Assembly: GCA_023245215.1 (NCBI GenBank) | Contig: JAHFKS010000002.1 | Span: 1-60,568, forward strand | Direction of reading: 5' to 3' | Length of the DNA stretch: 60,568 nt | Source of the DNA: Candidatus Microgenomates bacterium | Lineage (GTDB): Bacteria > Patescibacteriota > Microgenomatia > UBA1406 > GWC2-37-13 | In this document: piece by piece, positions 31,453 to 38,675 of the stretch | Layout of the letters: every line of letters begins with the position of its first letter | How positions within the stretch are numbered: the first letter of the stretch is position 1 | Position numbers and translations under genes: made by a program | Notes under the pieces: model-generated | The model's database searches: none | What the model saw: only the letters and a program-made list of their open reading frames with translations | Told to the model about the DNA's origin: nothing

Positions 31453-31480
31453 ATTATACATCTGAAATTTTTTATTGCAA
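31453..31480 (-). promoter_or_regulatory. Promoter of the attenuated tyrS operon
   Basis: Minus strand TTGCAA (31480-31475), a 16-nt spacer and TATAAT (31458-31453). It is back to back with the promoter of the 31526 gene. Confidence 0.65.
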
Positions 31481-31490
31481 CCGCAAATAC

Positions 31491-31518
31491 TTGACACGGA
31501 AAAAAGAGGGAGTATGAT
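31491..31518 (+). promoter_or_regulatory. Promoter of the PT-rich surface protein gene
   Basis: TTGACA at 31491-31496, a 16-nt spacer and TATGAT at 31513-31518, with the ATG 7 nt later. In-frame starts at 31475 and 31514 lie before or inside this promoter and are rejected. Confidence 0.6.
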
Positions 31519-31525
31519 TGTAGTA

Positions 31526-31975
31526 ATGAAAAAGCTGATAATTTCTCTCGTCTTGGTTTTTTCCTTCCTGGCTGTAAGACAAGTAACTGCTGATTGGTGG
31601 AGCCTCCCGACAATCTCTATCCCGACTATTATCATTAATACACCGACTCCGACTTTGTCGCTTTTAAAACTTGATCCGGGAGTTTTTAAACTAATCACGA
31701 CTTCAACGCCGACACCAACCAATACCCCGACAGCAACGCCTACCTCAACCCTCACACCTACTCCAACTACAACAGTCGAACCAACCGTTTCCGTTTCGCC
31801 GACATCGACAGCTTCGGCAACAACAACAGTCACGCCGACAACCAAACCAGAAGAGAAAAAAACATTGTCTCAAAAAGATATGATTTACGGCGGAACAATT
31901 AGCGGATTAGTTCTGGTAGTCCTCTACTTTGCCTGGCCGTCCATCAAGAAGCTCCTCCACGACAAAACTGCCTAA
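31526..31975 (+). CDS. Secreted Pro/Thr-rich protein with C-terminal membrane anchor
   Basis: 149 residues: signal peptide MKKLIISLVLVFSFLAV, a low-complexity TPTPT/TATPTST stalk (about 40-115), then a TM helix (MIYGGTISGLVLVVLYFAW) and a short basic tail (KKLLHDKTA). It probably spans the envelope as a spacer, possibly glycosylated on Thr. No enzymatic domain. Confidence 0.6.
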   Translation: MKKLIISLVLVFSFLAVRQVTADWWSLPTISIPTIIINTPTPTLSLLKLDPGVFKLITTSTPTPTNTPTATPTSTLTPTPTTTVEPTVSVSPTSTASATTTVTPTTKPEEKKTLSQKDMIYGGTISGLVLVVLYFAWPSIKKLLHDKTA

Positions 31976-31989
31976 TCAAAAACGAAGAT

Positions 31990-32238
31990 TTATTTTTTTT
32001 CTGAAGGATTGCGACCTGCTTCTTTATTTTTTGGCTTTATTTCCAAACCCATATCAGCCGCTATTTTAAGCGCTGCAAGAGCCTTAAATGTATATTCGTC
32101 TGGTTCGTCTGGGATATGATTAATCGGTCTTAGAGGTTGAACTTCGACTTTTACTTCCTTTTGAACGGGATTAGAAGATCTGAGTTTATTTACAATCGTA
32201 TGAACAAGAAGGCCTAAGTTAGGTATTTTTATTTTCAT
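31990..32238 (-). CDS. Small hypothetical protein
   Basis: 82 residues, MKIKIPNLGLLVHTIVNKLR followed by a charged linker (EVKVEVQPLRP) and the helix EYTFKALAALKIAADMGLEI. No recognised family. A TTGCAA-16-TAAACT sequence upstream supports the ATG at 32238. Convergent with the PT-rich protein gene. Confidence 0.5.
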   Translation of the reverse strand: MKIKIPNLGLLVHTIVNKLRSSNPVQKEVKVEVQPLRPINHIPDEPDEYTFKALAALKIAADMGLEIKPKNKEAGRNPSEKK

Positions 32239-32324
32239 TAATTTAATAGTTTAACAACATTATTTTTATTTGCAACTGTAAATATGCCATTGCTTTTTTT
32301 TGCTTTTTCAGCCAAAATCAAAAT

Positions 32325-34193
32325 ATGCTAATTAATCCTAAACCAGTGATAGTTGAAAACTCCTACATCAAAGATTACGAAAAGTTATATAAAGATTCTA
32401 TCGAAAACCCGGAAGCATTCTGGGAAAATATCGCCAAGGAATTGAACTGGTTCAAACCCTGGAATAAGGTCCTGGACTGGCAGTATCCTTATGCACGCTG
32501 GTTTGTCGGAGGGCAGACAAATATTGTCTATAACGCTCTAGACCGCTGGCTGAAGACAGATGTAGCAGATAAAACCGCTTTAATCTGGGTTTCCCAGGAC
32601 GGAACCGACAAAAAATACACATATAAACAACTCAACGACGAAGTAAGTAGATTCGCGAATGGTCTTAAATCTCTTGGGGTTAGAAAAGGAGACAAAGTTA
32701 CAATTTATCTGCCGAGAATTCCTGAACAGTTCATCGCCATGCTCGGCTGCTTAAAAATCGGCGCCGTCCACTCTGTTGTTTATTCTGGTTTCTCAGCCGC
32801 CGCTTTGAAAAACCGCGTCGAAGACGCCCAGGCTAAAGTCGTCGTCTGCTCAAACAGCTATCCGTATGGTAAAAAAACTGTCGAATCATTTAAAAATGTT
32901 GAGGAAGCATTAAAAGATAATAAAACCGTCGAAAACGTCATTGTCGTCAAACGCCTGGAAACAACTAATATCGTATTTCCAGCAACTAATTTCAAATTTC
33001 ATTGGTGGCACGAATTGGTGGCTAAACAGGATATCATCTGTTCGACAGAAATAATGGAAGCAACTGACACGGCTTTTATCCTTTATACTTCTGGAACAAC
33101 CGGTACGCCCAAAGGAATCATTCATGCCCACGGCGGTTACCAAGTGGGAATTTATCTGACTTTAAAGTATGTTTTTGACATTCGACCTGACGATATTTTC
33201 TGGTCGACAGCCGACGCCGGCTGGATTACCGGCCACTCATACATCCTCTACTCCCCGCTGATTAACGGAATAACAACTTTTGTCTACGAAGGAACTCCAG
33301 ACTATCCTGATATCGAAATCTGGTGGAAGCTGATTGAAAAATATAAAGTGACTAAATTTTATACAGCTCCGACTGCCATCCGCGCCCTGATGAAGTTCGG
33401 CGAAGAAGCAGTTAAAAAACACGACTTGTCTTCTCTAAAACTTTTAGGGTCAGTCGGCGAACCGATTAACCCTGAAGCCTGGTTATGGTTTTACAAAAAT
33501 GTCGGACGTGAACAAATACCTATTATGGATACCTGGTGGCAGACGGAAACTGGGATGTTTATGATTACGCCAGTGCCGTCTGCGGGTCTTAAACCAGGCA
33601 GCGCCTTCAAGCCTTTTTTCGGCGTGGAAACGGCAATCGTTGATGATAAAGGAAATCCGGTTCCCGTCAATACTCAAGGTTACCTGATTATTAAAAAACC
33701 CTGGCCTGCCATGTTCCTCGACGTCTACAACAATCCCGCCCGCTACAAAGAAACTTATTTTGAAAAAATCCCCAACGTGTACTTTGCCGGGGATTCAGCC
33801 AAAATAGACGAAGACGGCTACTATTGGATTACCGGACGCAACGACGACGTCATCAAAGTCTCCGGACACCGGCTTGGTTCGGCAGAACTGGAAAGCGCAT
33901 TTGTATCTAATCCTAAAGTCGCCGAAGCGGCTGTCATTGGAAAACCACACGAAGTCAAAGGTGAATCGATAAAAGCATTTGTCATTCTGAAAGTCGGCGT
34001 CGTTCCATCAGACGAACTAAAAGCAGAACTGGTGCAGACTGTCAGAAAATCAATCGGCCCTATAGCCACTCCTGATGAAATCGATTTTGTTGACAAACTT
34101 CCCAAGACAAGAAGCGGGAAAATCATGCGGAGAGTCCTTAAAGCAAAAGAGTTGGGACAACCCGTCGGCGACGTATCTACGCTGGAAGACTGA
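32325..34193 (+). CDS. acs: Acetyl-CoA synthetase, AMP-forming
   Basis: 622 residues (family about 650). Adenylation motif YTSGTTGTPKGIIHAHGGY, then DTWWQTETGMFMI, YYWITGRNDDVIKVSGHRLGSAELES and the C-terminal catalytic lysine motif KTRSGKIMRR, the site regulated by acetylation in other bacteria. It makes acetyl-CoA from acetate, ATP and CoA, linking to the CoA genes at 24646. For a fermentative CPR cell it could also act in scavenging acetate. Complete, with no inserted repeats. Confidence 0.95.
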   Translation: MLINPKPVIVENSYIKDYEKLYKDSIENPEAFWENIAKELNWFKPWNKVLDWQYPYARWFVGGQTNIVYNALDRWLKTDVADKTALIWVSQDGTDKKYTYKQLNDEVSRFANGLKSLGVRKGDKVTIYLPRIPEQFIAMLGCLKIGAVHSVVYSGFSAAALKNRVEDAQAKVVVCSNSYPYGKKTVESFKNVEEALKDNKTVENVIVVKRLETTNIVFPATNFKFHWWHELVAKQDIICSTEIMEATDTAFILYTSGTTGTPKGIIHAHGGYQVGIYLTLKYVFDIRPDDIFWSTADAGWITGHSYILYSPLINGITTFVYEGTPDYPDIEIWWKLIEKYKVTKFYTAPTAIRALMKFGEEAVKKHDLSSLKLLGSVGEPINPEAWLWFYKNVGREQIPIMDTWWQTETGMFMITPVPSAGLKPGSAFKPFFGVETAIVDDKGNPVPVNTQGYLIIKKPWPAMFLDVYNNPARYKETYFEKIPNVYFAGDSAKIDEDGYYWITGRNDDVIKVSGHRLGSAELESAFVSNPKVAEAAVIGKPHEVKGESIKAFVILKVGVVPSDELKAELVQTVRKSIGPIATPDEIDFVDKLPKTRSGKIMRRVLKAKELGQPVGDVSTLED

Positions 34194-34212
34194 CACAACA
34201 ATCCATATAGGG

Positions 34213-34218
34213 TATAAT
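34213..34218 (+). promoter_or_regulatory. -10 box for the 34228 gene
   Basis: TATAAT nine nt before ATG 34228; leaderless arrangement. No clear -35. Confidence 0.45.
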
Positions 34219-34227
34219 TAGCCTTCA

Positions 34228-35073
34228 ATGGCATACGAAGCAATATTAAAAAGGCTTGGATTTATTCCCCGAAGAGTTTCAGCAGAATCCCCTCAACATA
34301 AAGAAGAAATCGGGCAGACGTTTTATAGTCTTGTCAGGTCCGTGACGTCGAGATACCCCAGGCTGGTTCTTGATAACCAAAAAGAACTTCCCGAACTTAA
34401 ACTTCTGGAAGTAGAAAAAAAGATGGTTGGTTTTTTAAATAAAAATACAAGTCCTCAGCAAATAGTGAAAATAATATTTGATAATCCTCCTTCCGTATAT
34501 GCTACTATGGATGCAGACCCGGAAAATACCTTCATTCCTATAAAACCGCCCCAAAAAATAGTTATAGTTGAACCTCCAAGGCAAGATATAGAAACAGCAG
34601 ATAGAAAAATAACAATCCCTGGGAATATTGGTGAATTTCAGGCGCAGGCTTTAGCTTTGATAGTAAAGACTTGCCGAAATTATTTAAAGGCTCCAAAAAT
34701 CCTGGATGGATTCAGTGAAAAAGATATAAACCGGAGAAGTCTTTGGGTCTTAGGTGTTTCGACTGTTCTCCACCAATTGACTATAGACAGTACAAACGAG
34801 ACAAGATCTCATAAACCAAGATACGATTGGGCGACTTATTTTGAAGATATTTGGAATTATAACCGCTATGCCGGTACGAGAAGAAATGCCGTCTATATGA
34901 ATCTTCCATTAATCACAATGATGGAGTTTCCGCCAGAAATTAAAGAAAGCGTCAGATTAATTTTAGGAGAACTAGAGCAGACAAAATATATCTTTGCATC
35001 AGGAAATGTAGATGAGGCTACAGATATTATCGCCGCAGAATGCGCTAAAGTACTAGCATTATTTAGCAATTAA
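34228..35073 (+). CDS. Hypothetical protein
   Basis: 281 residues. The N-terminal part is helical with a basic start (AYEAILKRLGFIPRR); a Pro-rich middle (IPIKPPQKIVIVEPPRQD) joins it to a helical C-terminal domain with conserved-looking W/Y/R residues (HKPRYDWATYFEDIWNYNRYAGTRRN). No TM or signal peptide, so it is cytoplasmic. I do not recognise a family. Its last 4 nt overlap the end of the convergent GGDEF-like gene. Confidence 0.6.
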   Translation: MAYEAILKRLGFIPRRVSAESPQHKEEIGQTFYSLVRSVTSRYPRLVLDNQKELPELKLLEVEKKMVGFLNKNTSPQQIVKIIFDNPPSVYATMDADPENTFIPIKPPQKIVIVEPPRQDIETADRKITIPGNIGEFQAQALALIVKTCRNYLKAPKILDGFSEKDINRRSLWVLGVSTVLHQLTIDSTNETRSHKPRYDWATYFEDIWNYNRYAGTRRNAVYMNLPLITMMEFPPEIKESVRLILGELEQTKYIFASGNVDEATDIIAAECAKVLALFSN

Positions 35074-36767
35074 CTACCCAATATTTTCTTAATTCTTCTA
35101 AAAAGAACGTTTTGATCATATTTTTCCTTGCTATCCAGTTCAATCGTAGATTTCATATAACTAAAAGCTTCATTCATCACTCTTCTCAAGACGTTAAACT
35201 CTACTCCAGAGAATTCTCTTTCATGCATCAATGTCTGCAATAAGCTCGCCGATCTTTGGAGAGATCTTTTTCCGGTAAAAAATTCAATTATCAAAGATTT
35301 GAAAGGAGATAGGAACCCTGTATATCCAATAGAAAAAATTTTATTTAGATTTGGAATTCCGTCGGCTTCTTTTTTCATCAAATAAGTTATCATCTGTCTA
35401 TCAAAGGCTTTTTGAGCAGTTGTAAGAAGATTGTCAAAATCAACGCTGTCAAATCTTCTTTCATTTAATCTGCCTTTCCTGGAAGCATTTTCCACTGTCA
35501 AAGAATGTGAACCTAAAGGAATAAATACATCAATTCCTTTAAAATCTAACTGCAGTTCGTTTAGGGATTTTATTCTTTCAAAAACTTCGTTTAATCTGAC
35601 TTTGTTTGCTCTGGCAAAAGAACTTATGGTTCTTTTCATCCCGATGACAAAAGTACCACCTCTTCTTGCTATTTCGAAATAATTTGAAAGATCCTGTGGG
35701 ATTAATTCCCTTATTTTTTGGTAAAAAACAAAGATATGATCGTCTGCCTCGGCATAACTATACAGTTCGTTTGTTTCTTTAATAAATTTTAAATCAACGC
35801 AGGCAACCTTGTTATAATATGCCATATTTTTTGAAATTTCAGCGAAAGACAGAATTCTTGCCCCGAGTAAATGATCAAATAATCTTTTTTCCAAATAGCC
35901 TAAAACTTCGGCTCTTTGAGATTGACTAAATTCATCACTTTCAAGCAGCGCTCTGATTTCTATTGCAATTCCAAGATTGGAAAATCTTTCTGACAAAAAT
36001 TGCAGTTTTTCCTCAACTGTTGTAAGACCTTCCTGATATAGTTCTTCTGCTGCTTTTCTTGAATCCATTTTGCCGAAGTTTGCCAACCGCGACTTGACAA
36101 GCTGCTCTTTATTTAAAATCAGTCCTTTTTTAATAAAATCGTCAAAAATCTCCCTACTTCCTGGTTCTTCAGGCCTATCAATAATTTCAATTCCATGACC
36201 GTTTTCTTTTTCTTTTAAAGAAATCGGCTGTTTAACAATCGGGTCTGTTCCGGAAATTCCTTTTTTGTAGTAACCTTCGACTTTGTCTTTTTTGTACCTC
36301 TGTTCTATATATTCTGCCAATTTTTCTGACAATTCCCTAGTTAACCCCTGGCCTCTAAGAGAAACAACGAACTCGTCGCCTCCGTATCTTCCTGCTTCAA
36401 TAATAAGATCAGTCGTTTTTAGTTTTTCCTGTTCGATAAATGCAAAAACAGCCTGATTTAATTCTTTTGCCGCCCTGGCGATAACAAGGTCGCCGCTTCC
36501 CGACAGATTCGCAAAATACATATTGGCCAAATCAAACATTAAAAAACTAAGCCTTCCATTAGGATTTTTTTCCAAATAATCTATACTGTCGGCTATTATT
36601 GCATTACGATTTTTCATCAAAACGGCTTCTTCTGAAATTAAACCGTCGAAGTTAAATACTGTCTTTCGATTAAGACCTCGATCATAGTCTATTAATTTAG
36701 TAAGATTTTTTCTAATTTGATCATAGCTCATCCGCGGTTCCAATTTTCTTGACGCCGGTTCATTCAT
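35070..36767 (-). CDS. Tandem GGDEF-like cytoplasmic protein
   Basis: 565 residues, no TM segment. The first GGDEF domain (about 30-215) has RLSFLMFDLANMYFANLSG-x-GDLVI and an intact RYGGDEFVVSL (129-133). A second related domain (about 310-430) has VACVDLKFIKETNELYSYAEADD and a degenerate RRGGTFVIGM. The middle and C-terminal parts are helical. Diguanylate cyclases need two catalytic half-sites, so this may be one active and one regulatory domain. Whether c-di-GMP is made is unproven; no EAL, HD-GYP or PilZ partner is in the window. Confidence 0.7.
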   Translation of the reverse strand: MNEPASRKLEPRMSYDQIRKNLTKLIDYDRGLNRKTVFNFDGLISEEAVLMKNRNAIIADSIDYLEKNPNGRLSFLMFDLANMYFANLSGSGDLVIARAAKELNQAVFAFIEQEKLKTTDLIIEAGRYGGDEFVVSLRGQGLTRELSEKLAEYIEQRYKKDKVEGYYKKGISGTDPIVKQPISLKEKENGHGIEIIDRPEEPGSREIFDDFIKKGLILNKEQLVKSRLANFGKMDSRKAAEELYQEGLTTVEEKLQFLSERFSNLGIAIEIRALLESDEFSQSQRAEVLGYLEKRLFDHLLGARILSFAEISKNMAYYNKVACVDLKFIKETNELYSYAEADDHIFVFYQKIRELIPQDLSNYFEIARRGGTFVIGMKRTISSFARANKVRLNEVFERIKSLNELQLDFKGIDVFIPLGSHSLTVENASRKGRLNERRFDSVDFDNLLTTAQKAFDRQMITYLMKKEADGIPNLNKIFSIGYTGFLSPFKSLIIEFFTGKRSLQRSASLLQTLMHEREFSGVEFNVLRRVMNEAFSYMKSTIELDSKEKYDQNVLFRRIKKILGS

Positions 36768-36803
36768 ATATTATTTGACTCTCAAATCTGGTAATTTATT
36801 ACT

Positions 36804-38675
36804 ATGGATGTAAATAATCTGGAAAAACTCTGCAAACTCATCCGCTACGATATTCTCACCTCAACGACCGAAGCCGGCAGCGGCCACCCGACGTCTTCCC
36901 TTTCGGCAGTCGAACTGATGACGACTCTCTTTTTCGGCGGATTTTATCATTTTGATTTAAAAAATCCGAAAAATCTCAGCAACGACAGGGTGATTTTTTC
37001 CAAAGGTCATGCTTCTCCTCTTCTTTACTCATTGTATCACGCCGCCGGAGTTGTCGACACCAAAAAATTGATGACTTTGAGAAAATTCCAGAGTGAATTG
37101 GAAGGACACCCGACCCCGAGATTTACCTATGCCGATGTTGCCACTGGAAGTCTGGGGCAGGGATTATCAGTAGGAATAGGAATGGCACTAGGATTAAAAT
37201 TAAGGTTTAAAAACCCGCCAAAAATCTGGGTTTTGTTGGGCGACAGCGAAATGGCTGAAGGTCAGGTTTGGGAAGCAATGGAGATCGCTTCGCACTATAA
37301 ACTGAATAACTTGATTGCTTTTGTCGACGTCAACCGCCTCGGCCAGTACGGACAGACTCTGGCCGGCTGGGACCTCCAATATTACGCCAAAAAAGCCGAG
37401 GCATTCGGCTGGGAAGCGATTGTCATCGAAGACGGACACGACCTGAAACAGGTTTATTCTGCACTGGAAAAAGCTTCCGACCAAACGATAAAAAAACCCA
37501 AAATGATTGTTGCCAAAACAGTCAAAGGCAAAGGAGTTTCTTTTATAGAAAACAAAGACGGCTGGCACGGCAAACCGCTTGATAAAGAAGAATTAGCAAA
37601 GGCTTTGAAAGAATTAGGTCAAATTGATTTGAGCATTCGCGGAAAAATAGCTACACCAGAATTAGCGGGTGTTGAGGGTTTAGGGATCCCGACGGCGCGC
37701 AGTCGAGGGGTATTGTTCGAAGCGAGCACCGATGGGAAAAAACCCGATACAGGCCCCGTAGATAAACCAATTGCTACCCGCGAAGCCTATGGCGATGCCC
37801 TTGTTGAACTCGGTGAGAAAAACCCAGACATCGTCGTCCTTGATGGAGAAATTGCCAACTCCACTTACCAAAATAAATTCGCAAAGAAATTTCCTGAAAG
37901 ATTTTTTCAGATGTTCATTGCCGAACAAAACATGGTTTCTGTCGCTTTGGGCTTTTCAAAAGTCAGCTTTATTCCTTTTGTTTCCACGTTCGCCGCTTTT
38001 TTGACAAGGAGTTTTGATCAAATCAGGATGGCCCAGTATTCTCAAGCTGATTTAAAAATCGTCGGCTCACACGCCGGAGTCTCAATCGGACAAGACGGAC
38101 CATCGCAGATGGGCCTTGAAGATATTGCCATGATGAGATCCATATTAAAAAGCACCATCCTCTACCCGGCTGACGGAGTATCCAGCCGCAAACTGACGGA
38201 ATTAATTTCTGACAAACAAGGAATTTTTTATCTTCGCACGGCCCGCTTAAAAACGCCAATAATATATGATGAAACCGAAAGATTCAAAATTGGAGGATTA
38301 AAGATTCATGAATCTAAAATCCTAAATCATAAATCAAAAGCATTAATAATCGCTTCGGGAATAACCTTGCATGAAGCTTTAAAAGCTCAAAAAGAACTGG
38401 AAAAAGAGAAGATACAAACAGTTGTCATCGATCTTTACTCTGTCAAGCCTTTGGATGCCGAAACAATAAAAGAACTCGCATCTAAATATGCCCATATCAT
38501 TGTTGTCGAAGACCATTATCCTGACGGCGGCATCGGCGACGCTATTGCTTCCCTGGGTATTAAATTCAAGCACCTTGCGGTCAGTAAGCTGCCTTTTTCC
38601 GGCTCGCCCGAAGAACTATTACATTATGAAGAAATCGACTCCGAAGCCATCGTTAAAGCCGTACAATCTTTTTAA
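36804..38675 (+). CDS. tkt: Transketolase
   Basis: 623 residues as a single chain. TPP domain: AGSGHPTSSLSAVELMTTLFF, SKGHASPLLYSLYHAAG, the VLLGDSEMAEGQVWEAMEIAS metal/TPP loop. Pyrimidine domain: FIAEQNMVSVALGFS, GSHAGVSIGQDGPSQMGLEDIAMMR. C-terminal domain: VVEDHYPDGGIGDAIAS. It moves two-carbon units in the non-oxidative pentose phosphate pathway. Two repeat-derived inserts are translated: TPELAGVEGLGIPTARSRG and onwards between the first two domains (37667-37758), and KIHESKILNHKSKALII (38290-38340). The 3' end overlaps the convergent ATPase gene by 23 nt. Confidence 0.95.
   Translation: MDVNNLEKLCKLIRYDILTSTTEAGSGHPTSSLSAVELMTTLFFGGFYHFDLKNPKNLSNDRVIFSKGHASPLLYSLYHAAGVVDTKKLMTLRKFQSELEGHPTPRFTYADVATGSLGQGLSVGIGMALGLKLRFKNPPKIWVLLGDSEMAEGQVWEAMEIASHYKLNNLIAFVDVNRLGQYGQTLAGWDLQYYAKKAEAFGWEAIVIEDGHDLKQVYSALEKASDQTIKKPKMIVAKTVKGKGVSFIENKDGWHGKPLDKEELAKALKELGQIDLSIRGKIATPELAGVEGLGIPTARSRGVLFEASTDGKKPDTGPVDKPIATREAYGDALVELGEKNPDIVVLDGEIANSTYQNKFAKKFPERFFQMFIAEQNMVSVALGFSKVSFIPFVSTFAAFLTRSFDQIRMAQYSQADLKIVGSHAGVSIGQDGPSQMGLEDIAMMRSILKSTILYPADGVSSRKLTELISDKQGIFYLRTARLKTPIIYDETERFKIGGLKIHESKILNHKSKALIIASGITLHEALKAQKELEKEKIQTVVIDLYSVKPLDAETIKELASKYAHIIVVEDHYPDGGIGDAIASLGIKFKHLAVSKLPFSGSPEELLHYEEIDSEAIVKAVQSF
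37667..37758. repeat. Inserted repeat element in tkt
   Basis: Begins with GGGTGTTGAGGGTTTAGG, identical to 24904-24921, and ends AAAAAACCCGATACAGGCCCC, similar to the end of that element. About 52 bp of extra sequence lies between, containing GCGCGCAGTCGAGG, which resembles the core of the nadE palindrome. Confidence 0.65.
38290..38340. repeat. AT-rich repeat in tkt
   Basis: AAAGATTCATGAATCTAAAA then CCTAAATCATAAATC; same family as 8188, 17022 and 42270, translated in frame. Confidence 0.6.

Noticed and set aside
27838-31480. T-box riboswitch upstream of tyrS
   Set aside because: No T-box consensus or long structured leader is present; the short coding frames with aromatic codons and complementary GGCGGGG segments explain the terminators better.
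31380-31613. Minus-strand frame of 77 codons overlapping leader A
   Set aside because: It crosses the divergent promoters and lies antisense to the start of the PT-rich protein gene; composition is not protein-like.
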